A DNA stretch of 64,000 nucleotides, from the NCBI GenBank assembly GCA_002840975.1, contig PHDN01000024.1, positions 90,292 through 154,291 on the forward strand, given 5' to 3'. Position numbers and translations under genes: made by a program. Numbering within the stretch: the stretch's first letter is position 1; each line of letters begins with the position of its first letter. Positions 26,602 to 35,393 of this stretch are shown here, one piece after another. The notes beneath the pieces were generated by a model. It worked only from the letters and a program-made list of their open reading frames with translations. It searched no databases and was not told the DNA's origin. The stretch is from Bacteroidetes bacterium HGW-Bacteroidetes-16 (lineage in GTDB: Bacteria; Bacteroidota; Bacteroidia; Bacteroidales; F082).

Positions 26602-27262
26602 TCAAAAATTGCAATGCAAATATAAACCCAGAACGACTTGTGGCTCGCAATGTTTCCTGTCTTTTGAAAAGCCTGTTTGCCGGAGTTCGTCACCACAATC
26701 TGTCTCAAAATAGTGGGTAGTTACGTCGTAAAACATTAACCCGATATTACCACCCAATATTTTCCGAGTATGCTCAACACTGATTTGCTGCATCTTTTCT
26801 TGTTGTGTATTGGAGAGTTTGTCCAGCTAACGATAGATCCGGTGCAATTGTGCATCTTCGTCAAAGTGTGATTTAAGATATTCTACCGTTGCCAACTTGC
26901 TCATCGGTTGACATAATCGGGCTATGACCAGTTGTCGAAAAATATCGTCTTCAATTGCGTTAAACCCCGTTAGTTTCAATACTTTATTTAGAATCAATTG
27001 TGCTCCATTGAGTAGAATTTTTTCAATATTTGAAAGCAAATACTCCGTAACCTGCTTCTCTTCAATTGCTCTATGAACCTCAAAAACATCCTGTTCACCT
27101 AAATGGTGGGATATCCATTGTTTTGACTGATGGCAGAAAGTTCTATCTCAGAAGTATCACTGCTGTTGCCAATGCTCATAATATCCCGGTAAATACCCTT
27201 GCGTTTTTCAACAACAACAATACTGGTAGAACCTGAACGATTTTTCTTTTTACATATGAACA
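26602..27262 (-). pseudogene. Degenerate IS1634-like (IS4 superfamily) transposase
   Basis: Three disconnected frames together give the N-terminal part of an IS1634-type transposase. The start is MFICKKKNRSGSTSIVVVEK at 27262. A frameshift near 27110-27130 follows. The middle part reads NAIEDDIFRQLVIARLCQPM, then an in-frame stop at about 26827. The third part contains NIGLMFYDVTTHYFE and ELRQTGFSKDRKHCEPQVVL, the first DDE-motif region, and ends abruptly at 26602. Only about 215 of an expected 500-600 residues remain, so the C-terminal D and E are missing. It cannot encode an active enzyme. Terminal inverted repeats were not identified. Confidence 0.75.
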
Positions 27263-27458
27263 TACGCAAATAAAGGGTATTTCTGGGTCTGCGCCACCAT
27301 TTTGGGTGGCGCAAATTTCAGATTCTCATGATATTTAGATTGTTGCAAAATTCATTTATGAAAATTGTCGAAGTCAGGAAAAGAACTTTAATCCAAAATG
27401 GGCATCCTGCCAATTATTAACGAGTGTTAACTTCAACCTGTATTTGTTGCAAAAAGGT

Positions 27459-27466
27459 TAATTTTG
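27459..27466 (+). promoter_or_regulatory. -7 element for nitroreductase gene
   Basis: TAATTTTG matches TAnnTTTG and ends 9 nt before the ATG at 27476, so the transcript would be leaderless or almost so. No good TTTG -33 element at 19-22 bp was found, which lowers confidence. Confidence 0.4.
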
Positions 27467-27475
27467 CAAAAAAAC

Positions 27476-28072
27476 ATGAAAAAAACCGCGCCTACCCAAT
27501 TCAACATACATTCCAATGCTCGTGAACGCTGGAGTCCGCGCGCTTTCTCGCCCAAACCCGTTGAAAAGGAAAAGCTGCAAAGCCTTTTTGAAGCAGCCCG
27601 TTGGGCAGCTTCCGCTTTTAATGAACAACCCTGGCGATTTATTATCGGGTTAAAAAATGACCCTTCATATAAAAAAATACTCGAAACTTTGGGGGATTGG
27701 AACCAGCGATGGGCAGGCCAGGCACCGGTTTTAATCATCAATGTGGCCAAACGGACTTTCTCGCACAACGGTACTAAAAATGGGACCTTTAAATACGATT
27801 TGGGTCAGGCCGTGGCCAACCTGGCTTTTGAAGCGGTTAATCAGGGGCTGTACTCGCACCAGATGAGCGGGTTCGACCCCGAAAAAGCACGGGAGTTATT
27901 TACTATTCCAGAAGACTTTCAGGCCATTTCGGTGATGGCCGTAGGGTATTACGGCAACCCCGACGATCTTCCTGCTGACATGGCCGAAGCCGAAGCAAAA
28001 CCCAGGATACGCAAATCCTTTAATGAACTCATTTTTACGGAAACATTTGCCAAAACAACTACCTTATTTTAA
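27476..28072 (+). CDS. Nitroreductase family flavoprotein
   Basis: 198 residues from ATG 27476; an upstream TTG lies within the -7 element and is rejected. The N-terminal RERWSPRAFSPKPVEKEKLQ and AARWAASAFNEQPWRFIIG are the FMN-binding R-S-x-R and S-x-x-N-x-Q-P-W-R motifs of the nitroreductase fold. DLGQAVANLAFEAVNQGLYS lies in the dimer core. It probably reduces quinones, nitro compounds or similar acceptors using NAD(P)H; the natural substrate is unknown. The next gene starts 4 bp after its stop, suggesting one transcript. Confidence 0.88.
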   Translation: MKKTAPTQFNIHSNARERWSPRAFSPKPVEKEKLQSLFEAARWAASAFNEQPWRFIIGLKNDPSYKKILETLGDWNQRWAGQAPVLIINVAKRTFSHNGTKNGTFKYDLGQAVANLAFEAVNQGLYSHQMSGFDPEKARELFTIPEDFQAISVMAVGYYGNPDDLPADMAEAEAKPRIRKSFNELIFTETFAKTTTLF

Positions 28073-28076
28073 AAAA

Positions 28077-29072
28077 ATGCACCTAAAGTTAACTACCATC
28101 ACACTTCTTCTGGTCATCCTGATGTCCTCCTGTGAAAACAATACAGGGTCTGCACGAAAGGGCCAAACAAAGGCTACCGAAAAAAAACTACGGCCCATCC
28201 CGTTTAATGCCGATTCCGCATTTCAATTTGTTGCCACCCAGGTGGCTTTTGGTCCGCGCGTCCCGGGTACAGCGGCACATGCAAATTGCGCCCGCTGGCT
28301 GACCAATAAACTAAACCAATATGGAGCCCGGGTGACAGAACAGGTTTTCAAAGCACGCACCTATGACCAGGTTACCCGGAACGGGATCAATATTATTGGC
28401 TCTTTTAATCCTGATTTTCAAAAACGGATACTGTTGATGTCGCACTGGGATTCACGTCCGTTTGCGGATCACGATCCTGATGAAGCACTTCATAACACAC
28501 CCATCGATGGGGCAAACGACGGAGCAAGCGGAGTGGGTGTTTTGCTGGAGCTGGCCCGTCAGTTTCAACTAAAAAATCCTGAGGTGGGCGTTGACATCCT
28601 GTTGTTCGATTTGGAAGACTGGGGTCCGCCAACACAATTAGAAGTCCAGGAAGAAGAAAACTGGGGTCTTGGATCGCAATATTGGTCGAAAAATCAGCAT
28701 CAATATGGATACCAGGCTGCCTTTGGTATTCTCCTCGATATGGTGGGGGCCAAAGATGCCTTTTTCAGCAAGGAGTATTTCTCGATGCAATATGCAGGCT
28801 TTGTAGTGGATAAAGTATGGAATGTAGCCGCACAGCTGGGATATAGCGGCCAGTTTGTTTATCAAAAAGGAGGCGGGGTTACCGATGATCATCTGCCTGT
28901 AAACCGGTATGCCAAAATTCCTACCATCGACATCATTCACCTGGACACGGCCAGTAAGAATGGCACTTTCTTCGATTACTGGCACACCACCGGCGATAAT
29001 CTGGACCAGATTGATAAAACCAGCCTCAGAATTGTTGGTGAAGTGGTGGGAGCCGTGGTTTACAACGAGTGA
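28077..29072 (+). CDS. Animal-type (type II) glutaminyl cyclase, M28-fold lipoprotein
   Basis: 331 residues from ATG 28077; the longer frame starting at 28023 overlaps the nitroreductase gene and lacks signal character. MHLKLTTITLLLVILMSSC is a lipoprotein signal with Cys at 19. The M28 zinc-peptidase fold shows HWDSRPFADHDP, IDGANDGASGVGVLLELA (zinc Asp), DLEDWG (catalytic Glu plus metal ligand) and FDYWHTTGDNLDQID (Trp-His pair). These correspond to the active site of human QPCT and the P. gingivalis periplasmic enzyme. It would convert N-terminal Gln of exported proteins to pyroglutamate. Several exported proteins in this window have Gln right after the signal cleavage site. A plain aminopeptidase is the alternative. 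Confidence 0.8.
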   Translation: MHLKLTTITLLLVILMSSCENNTGSARKGQTKATEKKLRPIPFNADSAFQFVATQVAFGPRVPGTAAHANCARWLTNKLNQYGARVTEQVFKARTYDQVTRNGINIIGSFNPDFQKRILLMSHWDSRPFADHDPDEALHNTPIDGANDGASGVGVLLELARQFQLKNPEVGVDILLFDLEDWGPPTQLEVQEEENWGLGSQYWSKNQHQYGYQAAFGILLDMVGAKDAFFSKEYFSMQYAGFVVDKVWNVAAQLGYSGQFVYQKGGGVTDDHLPVNRYAKIPTIDIIHLDTASKNGTFFDYWHTTGDNLDQIDKTSLRIVGEVVGAVVYNE

Positions 29073-29128
29073 TCACCGAAAGTACGATACCCGATCCATC
29101 CATTTTGTCAAACCAAATCATTTGAATC

Positions 29129-29758
29129 ATGACCATGGAATCCCCCTTACTTGAATATATTGGCTTCGTGGCATCCGTTATCATCGCGCTGTCGATGACC
29201 ATGAACTCCATCCTGAAATTCAGGTGGATAAACCTGATCGGCGCCGTCACTTTCTCCACCTATGGGTTTCTGATCGGGGCACTGCCTGTTGGCATTCTAA
29301 ATGGTTTTATCACGGGGGTTGACATTTACTATCTGGCAACCATTTATGGAGCCAAACACTATTTTGAAACACTGGAAGTGCGTGGCGACAATAAATACCT
29401 GCTCCGTTTCCTGGAGTTTCACCGCGGGGAAATCGAACGCTTTTTTCCTGGTTTTGTTTATAAACCTGAGATGAACACCGTGAGCTTTTTTGTATTGCGA
29501 AATATGGCCGTAGCCGGGTTGGTGCTGGCACACAGGCGTGAAAACGGAGAACTGCGTGTAGGGCTTGATTATGTGGTGCCCCAATACCGCGATTACAAGA
29601 ACGGGAAATTTGTTTATGACGACCTGATGCAGTCGTTAACCGGGGTTGGCATTCATAAAATTGTGGCCGAAGCCAACTCACCCAAACATGTAAAATACTT
29701 GAAAAAGTTGGGGTTTGTTGCCTCTGCTGAGGGTTTGATGGAGAAATCAATGAATTAA
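29129..29758 (+). CDS. YgjV-like membrane protein with GNAT-like C-terminal domain
   Basis: 209 residues. The first about 80 form three membrane helices (LLEYIGFVASVIIALSMTMN, INLIGAVTFSTYGFLIGALP, GVLNGFITGVDIYYLATIYG-type), as in the Imp/YgjV inner-membrane family. Residues about 85-205 look like an acyltransferase fold (FFVLRNMAVAGLVLAHRREN, then NSPKHVKYLKKLGFVAS, typical of the end of GNAT domains). No acetyl-CoA loop is clearly intact. The substrate is unknown. It stands alone, 56 bp after the glutaminyl cyclase gene. Confidence 0.7.
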   Translation: MTMESPLLEYIGFVASVIIALSMTMNSILKFRWINLIGAVTFSTYGFLIGALPVGILNGFITGVDIYYLATIYGAKHYFETLEVRGDNKYLLRFLEFHRGEIERFFPGFVYKPEMNTVSFFVLRNMAVAGLVLAHRRENGELRVGLDYVVPQYRDYKNGKFVYDDLMQSLTGVGIHKIVAEANSPKHVKYLKKLGFVASAEGLMEKSMN

Positions 29759-30019
29759 TGTTAGTTAACCCATATGGCCCCTCAAATGTCTGGGAGAAAT
29801 TAGCCTGGAAAGTTATCGGTTCGGGTTCCAGGGACAGGAGATGGATACTGAGGTGCATGGAATAGGGAACTCAATAAACTCTTAAGTAACGGGTACATGA
29901 TTCCCCACAGCCAGACAATTGTAACTAGGCTTTTCTATCATTATCTATTCTTATCTTTGTTTTATGACCACTGCCTGGCAGGCAGGCTCGTTACCGCTAC
30001 GCTCAAACGAGGACCAGAG
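29759..30019. other. Intergenic region with REP-like palindrome
   Basis: No gene seen. A TATCTTTG (29952-29959) looks like a -7 element but leads only to a 24-codon frame of no visible merit. CCTGGCAGGCAGGCTCG near 29970 is a GC-rich partial palindrome similar in style to those in the second island. Confidence 0.3.
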
Positions 30020-30159
30020 AGGGATTAGTTGTTTTATCGATTGAAGAGGGTTGTCAAAATTCCCTTACCTTTGATCTTACAAATCACCCAAAAGGAGTTT
30101 ACTATTTAAAGGTGGTTTCTTCCTCAGTTGTTACCACGGTTAAAATAGTCAAACTATAA
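30020..30159 (+). pseudogene. 3' remnant of a T9SS-sorted protein gene
   Basis: The frame ending at TAA 30157-30159 reads GLVVLSIEEGCQNSLTFDLT and then PKGVYYLKVVSSSVVTTVKI. This is the last about 45 residues of a T9SS type A sorting domain (L..G.Y.L.V...T.KIV). No start codon, signal peptide or body precedes it. It is therefore the tail of a deleted surface-protein gene, six bases upstream of the next gene's ATG. Confidence 0.7.
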
Positions 30160-30164
30160 AGTTT

Positions 30165-30773
30165 ATGAAAAATAAAAAAATTGTCTTTATCTTTTTGCTC
30201 GGCGTCTTAGGCCTTTGTTTTAGCTGTGAAAAAGACCACCTGACTGGTAAGTTTTTACTGACTGACGAGATGAAAGCGCAAAATCCTTACCAAGGGGGCG
30301 AAACCCTGTTTTTCCTTAGAAACAACGAGGATACCATTGTTGTATTTGCAAAGGATAGAGTAAATAAAGTGCATGAAGTTCTTGAAGGAATTAATACAAA
30401 AAATTATTTTTTATTAGAGGAGGAAAATATATTTCTGAATATTGATACAATACTTCATGATACTAGTTATTTACACCTAAAGATGATGCCTGACAGAAAG
30501 GGTAAAACAACATTCTCAATTGATTTGTTTCAAGGAAACCTGAGAACAGATTTTTCCTTCAAACTGCTTTTATCAACCACCACCACCCCCTGTATCGACA
30601 GTCTTTTCGTGATGAACCGTTGGGTAAAAGATGTCTTTACCCAGGAACATGAGATTTTGGATTCAAGAGCTTACAAACTATATTATTCTACGGAATTTGG
30701 TATTGTAAGACTTGATTTTGGAGATGGGAGCTATTGGGAGCTGGAAAAAATAGATTGGGCAGATGAGAATTAA
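30165..30773 (+). CDS. Hypothetical lipoprotein
   Basis: 202 residues. MKNKKIVFIFLLGVLGLCFSC is a lipoprotein signal with Cys at residue 21. The rest is a beta-rich domain without recognisable motifs (FFLRNNEDTIVVFAKDRVNK, FGIVRLDFGDGSYWELEKID). It starts 6 bp after the T9SS remnant and may have lost its original operon context. It is probably periplasmic or surface-anchored. Confidence 0.65.
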   Translation: MKNKKIVFIFLLGVLGLCFSCEKDHLTGKFLLTDEMKAQNPYQGGETLFFLRNNEDTIVVFAKDRVNKVHEVLEGINTKNYFLLEEENIFLNIDTILHDTSYLHLKMMPDRKGKTTFSIDLFQGNLRTDFSFKLLLSTTTTPCIDSLFVMNRWVKDVFTQEHEILDSRAYKLYYSTEFGIVRLDFGDGSYWELEKIDWADEN

Positions 30774-30928
30774 CAAGATTTGATTCAGATATCCCCACTG
30801 GCGCGCGGTGTGCTGTGAGTAAAGAACAATATTTACACTATTACCCATTAATCAACCAGGCGAAGTAGACACCCGAAACATCCTCACACCAGTGGGTTTT
30901 GAAGTTTACAACATTCACCACTAAATCC

Positions 30929-30936
30929 TACCTTTG
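30929..30936 (+). promoter_or_regulatory. -7 element for the FAD oxidoreductase gene
   Basis: TACCTTTG ends 6 nt before the ATG at 30943, so transcription would start close to the start codon (leaderless). The nearest TTTG (30898-30901) is 27 bp away, which is too far for a standard -33 element. Confidence 0.45.
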
Positions 30937-30942
30937 CCCCAC

Positions 30943-32184
30943 ATGAACAATTACGAAGTCATAGTGGTGGGTGCCGGTCCGGCCGGATTGCTGGCTGCAG
31001 GCCGGGCAGCAGAACGGGGTTGTAAAGTCCTTTTGTTGGAAAAAATGCGACAGGAAGGACGTAAATTACTGATCACAGGCAAAGGCCGGTGCAACATCAC
31101 CAACGATGCACCCATTGGCGAGTTTATTACGCATGTATTTCCAAACGGCCGCTTTCTGCGGAATGCTTTTTCGAAATTTTTTTCACGCGATATCATCGTG
31201 TTGTTACAGCGATATGGCGTTGAATCGACACTGGAAAGAGGAGGTCGCTATTTTCCTGCCAGCAACAGTTCAGCCGATGTGCTTCAGGGATTGCTTTCAT
31301 GGGTTAAAGAGCTAAAAGTAGAAATCCGGTGTGGATACCGCGTTGAAAAACTAATTATTGAAGATCAGGTAATCCAGGGACTTCGCGCCAACGGCGAACT
31401 GTTTTATGCCCGGAACATCATCCTGGCAACAGGTGGCAAATCCTATCCGGCTACCGGATCGAATGGCGAAGGCTACGAACTTGCCAAAGCAGCAGGGCAT
31501 ACCATTAACCGGGTAATGCCGGCCCTGGTTCCGTTGGAGACGGAAGGAAGCATCGCGCAAAAACTCCAGGGGCTCAACCTGAAAAACGTGCAGGCGGTAG
31601 TTTGGTCAAACGGAAAAAAAATGGGAGAGGACTTTGGAGAGATGATCTTCACCCACTTTGGTCTTTCCGGTCCCATCATCCTGACGCTTAGCCGGATTGT
31701 GGTGGAAGAATTGCACAAAAAAAACCGGGTTGAAGTTACCATCGACCTGAAACCGGCACTGGATGATCAAAAACTCGATAACCGGCTTATCCGCGATTTG
31801 AACGAACATGGCAAGAAAAAACTGGGCAATATTTTCCAGTTTTGGCTGCCGGCCAGCATGGTTCCAGTTTTTATTGAATTGCTCGAAATCGATCCCGAAA
31901 AAGAATGTCATCAGGTTTCGGCAAAAGAACGAAAGCAAATCCTCCAACTGCTAAAAAACTTCCGGTTTAAAATCTCACATCACCGTTCGTTCAAAGAGGC
32001 CATTATTACCGCTGGCGGCGTTGCTACGGATGAGATTTCGCCAAAGACCATGGAATCGAAACTGGTAAAAGGACTTTTCTTTGCAGGAGAAATGATCGAT
32101 CTGGATGCGGAAACAGGTGGTTATAATTTACAGATTGCTTACTCAACTGGTTGGCTGGCAGGTAATTCGTGTGAGAAGGATTGA
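30943..32184 (+). CDS. HI0933/BaiN-family FAD-dependent oxidoreductase
   Basis: 413 residues from ATG 30943; an earlier in-frame TTG lies inside the -7 promoter box. The N-terminal Rossmann motif VVGAGPAGLLAAGRAAERGC binds FAD. GRKLLITGKGRCNITND is the signature of the HI0933-like family. NIILATGGKSYPATGSNGEG and the C-terminal LFFAGEMIDLDAETGGYNLQ, followed by IAYSTGWLAG, close the FAD site. Members are cytosolic flavoproteins annotated as aminoacetone oxidase-like or NAD(P)/FAD oxidoreductases; the true substrate is uncertain. Confidence 0.9.
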   Translation: MNNYEVIVVGAGPAGLLAAGRAAERGCKVLLLEKMRQEGRKLLITGKGRCNITNDAPIGEFITHVFPNGRFLRNAFSKFFSRDIIVLLQRYGVESTLERGGRYFPASNSSADVLQGLLSWVKELKVEIRCGYRVEKLIIEDQVIQGLRANGELFYARNIILATGGKSYPATGSNGEGYELAKAAGHTINRVMPALVPLETEGSIAQKLQGLNLKNVQAVVWSNGKKMGEDFGEMIFTHFGLSGPIILTLSRIVVEELHKKNRVEVTIDLKPALDDQKLDNRLIRDLNEHGKKKLGNIFQFWLPASMVPVFIELLEIDPEKECHQVSAKERKQILQLLKNFRFKISHHRSFKEAIITAGGVATDEISPKTMESKLVKGLFFAGEMIDLDAETGGYNLQIAYSTGWLAGNSCEKD

Positions 32185-32397
32185 AAGAAAAAGCGCTTCA
32201 TATCTGGTTTTTCATCTTTTACAACACGTTATAAGCAAGATTTTTCTACATTAGCCCGTCCAATTGCAAAATAGGGATGCTCAAATCAAACCGGTTATAC
32301 TAAATGCCGACCGCAATGGTTCGAAACCATTGATGTCCCGAATTAAAGATCAGAGCGATGTTTTGGGTTTATTATAAATGAATTGAAAAAATAAAGG

Positions 32398-33171
32398 ATG
32401 AAACAGGGAAGTTTATTATTGCTCATAATTTTGATTATAGGAATTAATGCTTGCGATCAGTTCACAATTAACTCCAGTTCAAAGCAAAAGAAAAGCGGAA
32501 AAGAAAGCATCCTGAACGGGCAGGGTGACACGGTTATGATGACCTACCGGAAAGATGGATCTTTGGAATCATCTGTCACAATAAAGTACGGCGAACGAAA
32601 TGGCCCTTCGTATGTCTATTATAAAAACGGGAAAGTACAATTCGAGATTCACTATAAAGATAGTTTTAAGGACAGTATTACAAAATACTATTATGAAAGT
32701 GGGATTCTTTACAGGACAACTCATTATAAAAGAGGTTTGAAAGATGGAATTCAAACCTACTATCATAAAACAGGTGAGTTAAAAGCAGAAGTACCCTATC
32801 AGCAAGATGAACTCGTCCTGGGAACAAAAGAGTATTCTACTTCAGGAAAGTTAATTGATGATTATCCAAAAATAGTTGTTGAACCCATCGACAAACTTGC
32901 CTTTGAAAACAAATATGAACTCAGGATTTCGCTTTATCCAAAGATGAAAAATGTGTCTTTTTACTTCAATAAAAAAATGGATGATAAAAACGTAAAAATA
33001 ATGCTCTCAGAAAGCGAACAACCTGGCGTTGTATCTTATTCTTATTATGTTCATCCCCGGCAGTCTTTAATGGAAAAAGTGATTATCATGGCGGAAATCA
33101 AATCAAAAAGAGGTGTTCCGGTTGTTTTGACCAGAACCTATAACCTGGTTGTTGATAACAGAACTTATTAA
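32398..33171 (+). CDS. Lipoprotein with MORN-like (YwqK-type) repeats
   Basis: 257 residues. A signal ending INAC puts the lipid-modified Cys at residue 19. From about 47 to 135 there are repeats of about 23 residues of the toxin-antitoxin YwqK/MORN-variant type (GERNGPSYVYYKNGKVQFEI, KDGIQTYYHKTGELKAEVPY). The C-terminal about 100 residues are a beta-rich region without a name. YwqK-like repeats are common in Bacteroidota lipoproteins and rarely act as antitoxins. Its stop overlaps the end of the converging downstream gene by 4 bp. Confidence 0.78.
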   Translation: MKQGSLLLLIILIIGINACDQFTINSSSKQKKSGKESILNGQGDTVMMTYRKDGSLESSVTIKYGERNGPSYVYYKNGKVQFEIHYKDSFKDSITKYYYESGILYRTTHYKRGLKDGIQTYYHKTGELKAEVPYQQDELVLGTKEYSTSGKLIDDYPKIVVEPIDKLAFENKYELRISLYPKMKNVSFYFNKKMDDKNVKIMLSESEQPGVVSYSYYVHPRQSLMEKVIIMAEIKSKRGVPVVLTRTYNLVVDNRTY

Positions 33172-34757
33172 TTAAGTGCATTTAATCGCGATTTTAGCAT
33201 GTAGTCATCAGGAACATATTCCAGTCCTTTTTTTAGGATTTCCTTCGCTTTTTTATTGTTTCCTATCATAAAATAATAAGCTGCGCCGGTAGAATAGGGC
33301 ATTGGAATCCCATTATACAGGTTAAGCGATTGTTTATCAGCACCCTCATAAAGCCCCTCAAACCGATGTCGATAGTGTTCCGCTTTTTCAACATTTTTAT
33401 TAAAAAAGTAACCATCCATCAAACCAAGACAAACCAAGATTCTAAATCGTTCAAATTGAATTTGATTAGCCAGATTTGGATATTTGGAGGCATATTTGTC
33501 ACATTCTTCCAATATCCGTTCTCCATACTCTCCCCCCATGTGCCTGCTGTTAATGCTCGAAAGTACTGAACCAACAAAAATTAACTCAGCGTCATGGTTG
33601 TTTTGTTTTAGACTATAGGCCATTTCCAGATAAGGTTTTGATTCCGAATAACGTTCCTGATTAAAAAGTAACCTGCCTCTTTCGATGTGATAGATAAACG
33701 AAATTTCATTTTTGGTGGCCGAGTCGCTAACTTCCCTCGCAACAATTTGAAACGAACTGTCATATAATCCGGTGTTGCCTTCGTAATTAAGCTGTCGATC
33801 GGTAAGTTGCTGAAATAGTCCTATCAGGCGATCGGAGGTGATTGTTTTCCCTTGAAACCTGCATAGCTTACCAAGATATCGGGCATAATCCTTATCGGTT
33901 ACATTGATATGATCAATGACGTCGCCAAGAGAAGTCAACAAGAAAAATGCATATTTTTTACCGGGGTGCAATACATACCCTTTTTCCACAAAATGAAAAG
34001 CCTGAACAAAATTCTGGTTTTGTAATTCCGAAATGGCCAGGTTGTAATACTGCAGACCTGCCAATTGCTTTCTGTCGATGGTCTCAGGTTTCATGTAGTA
34101 TTTATAAAACAAGCCATCCAGGTTAGAGGTGTCTTGTTCAGTGGAACTTATCAACTTGTTTTCTTTCAGGTAAGTAACAAAATTAGCTTTAAAATGCTGG
34201 TCATAGATGACAACCCCCATGGTGGGGTTTGTTGTTTCAACGGTAATGCGGTAAGTTTCAGGATATGCTGATAAAAACACATGGGCGGGTAATTCATTAA
34301 TGATGTAAGGTATGCCCAATGCGTCAAAAACAGACGCGTAAAGCATTGACCCTGATACACATTGATATACTCCGGTTTTAAATATTTGAGCAAAGGTTGT
34401 TAATTCCTCGTATTTGTCCAGAAAGGTGGTATGCGTATTTTTGTAAATCTGTTTAATAAATTTTGGACTCTTTAGTTTTTGGTATGATGGCTGTTCATAT
34501 TCTTCGATAACCTTGCCAAGCTTTTGTTTGTATGCTTGATAATCGCTCTCATTTATTGCTGAATCAGCACATAAAAACAAGGCAAAATAATCATCGCTTT
34601 GGTCATTTAATACAGCAGTGAAAGTTTTTCTTTCAAACGCTGAATGGAAATTTAAATCATTTATTGAGACCAGTGAGTCTGCGCGGCTGATGGTTCCAAA
34701 TGCGATTAAAAGGATAAACAATAAAACGAAACGGTGATAAAGTCTGTTTTGGCTCAT
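33168..34757 (-). CDS. Secreted transglutaminase-like protein with TPR repeats
   Basis: 529 residues. A signal peptide of about 26 residues. A transglutaminase/cysteine-protease-like domain lies at about 100-200: GVYQCVSGSMLYASVFDALG (candidate nucleophile Cys), LPAHVFLSAY (His) and VETTNP (acidic residue). From about 235 to the end, TPR-like helices dominate (YNLAISELQNQNFVQAFHFV, GYVLHPGKKYAFFLLTSLGD, KAKEILKKGLEYVPDDYMLK). It is likely periplasmic or surface-bound. The Cys-His-Glu pattern is consistent with an amide-bond-processing fold, but activity is unproven. Confidence 0.72.
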   Translation of the reverse strand: MSQNRLYHRFVLLFILLIAFGTISRADSLVSINDLNFHSAFERKTFTAVLNDQSDDYFALFLCADSAINESDYQAYKQKLGKVIEEYEQPSYQKLKSPKFIKQIYKNTHTTFLDKYEELTTFAQIFKTGVYQCVSGSMLYASVFDALGIPYIINELPAHVFLSAYPETYRITVETTNPTMGVVIYDQHFKANFVTYLKENKLISSTEQDTSNLDGLFYKYYMKPETIDRKQLAGLQYYNLAISELQNQNFVQAFHFVEKGYVLHPGKKYAFFLLTSLGDVIDHINVTDKDYARYLGKLCRFQGKTITSDRLIGLFQQLTDRQLNYEGNTGLYDSSFQIVAREVSDSATKNEISFIYHIERGRLLFNQERYSESKPYLEMAYSLKQNNHDAELIFVGSVLSSINSRHMGGEYGERILEECDKYASKYPNLANQIQFERFRILVCLGLMDGYFFNKNVEKAEHYRHRFEGLYEGADKQSLNLYNGIPMPYSTGAAYYFMIGNNKKAKEILKKGLEYVPDDYMLKSRLNALN

Positions 34758-34966
34758 GAATGGGTGTTTATAATAGCAAATATACCAGAATCAATTTAAA
34801 TGGCAAGTAACCGGGTTCCCTTTTAATAATTAATCCTCAAACAAGGATCATAAATTGTCCTGATAAATTTCCAGGGAGATTATCATGTGTTAATTGATTA
34901 TATTTCATAAAGTTTTGTTATGTTTGAACCTCCAAAGTGTGAATAAGTCACTACAATAAAAAACAC

Positions 34967-34999
34967 GCCTGCCCCGCTCAGGCTTATAGTAGCGGGGGC
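34967..34999. other. Two overlapping GC-rich hairpins upstream of TM2 gene
   Basis: GCCTG (34967-34971) pairs with CAGGC (34979-34983). GCCCCGCT (34971-34978) pairs with AGCGGGGGC (34991-34999) with one bulge. The two stems share bases and are mutually exclusive. No T run follows, so it is not a simple terminator. It may be a REP-like element or leader structure of the downstream cluster. Confidence 0.35.
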
Positions 35000-35049
35000 G
35001 AAACCGAAAAGCCAAATGAGTAGGAGAACAAATCTATAATTATCAATAA

Positions 35050-35388
35050 ATGGAAGCACAAAAAGTAGACATGTTTATAATGATGAACAGCAAATTTTTT
35101 GAAGGTCATCATCTAAGTCAAATCAGAGAGCGCCTGCTTGCGATGGACGAATCCAAGTGGGGAATATTGCAAACCCTGCAATTTAAAGACCCGACTACCA
35201 TATTAATCGTATCCATTCTGGCGGGCAGCCTGGGCGTCGACAGGTTTTTAATTGGTGATACCGGTTTAGGTGTTGGCAAGTTGTTAACCTGCGGCGGACT
35301 AGGAATTTGGTACATCGTCGATTGGTTTTTAATCATGGACGCAACCCGCGAGAAAAACCTGGCAAAACTTCAAATGGTACTATATTAA
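35050..35388 (+). CDS. TM2-domain membrane protein
   Basis: 112 residues. A hydrophilic N-terminus (about 1-50) is followed by the TM2 domain: PTTILIVSILAGSLGVDRFL, then IGDTGLGVGKLLTCGGLGIW and YIVDWFLI. There are two short membrane helices separated by the G-x-D-RF loop typical of the family. The function of TM2 proteins in bacteria is unknown. It is the first gene of a plus-strand cluster with DUF2752, DUF4870-like and M48 genes, with gaps of only a few bases or slight overlaps. Confidence 0.85.
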   Translation: MEAQKVDMFIMMNSKFFEGHHLSQIRERLLAMDESKWGILQTLQFKDPTTILIVSILAGSLGVDRFLIGDTGLGVGKLLTCGGLGIWYIVDWFLIMDATREKNLAKLQMVLY

Positions 35389-35393
35389 ATTCA

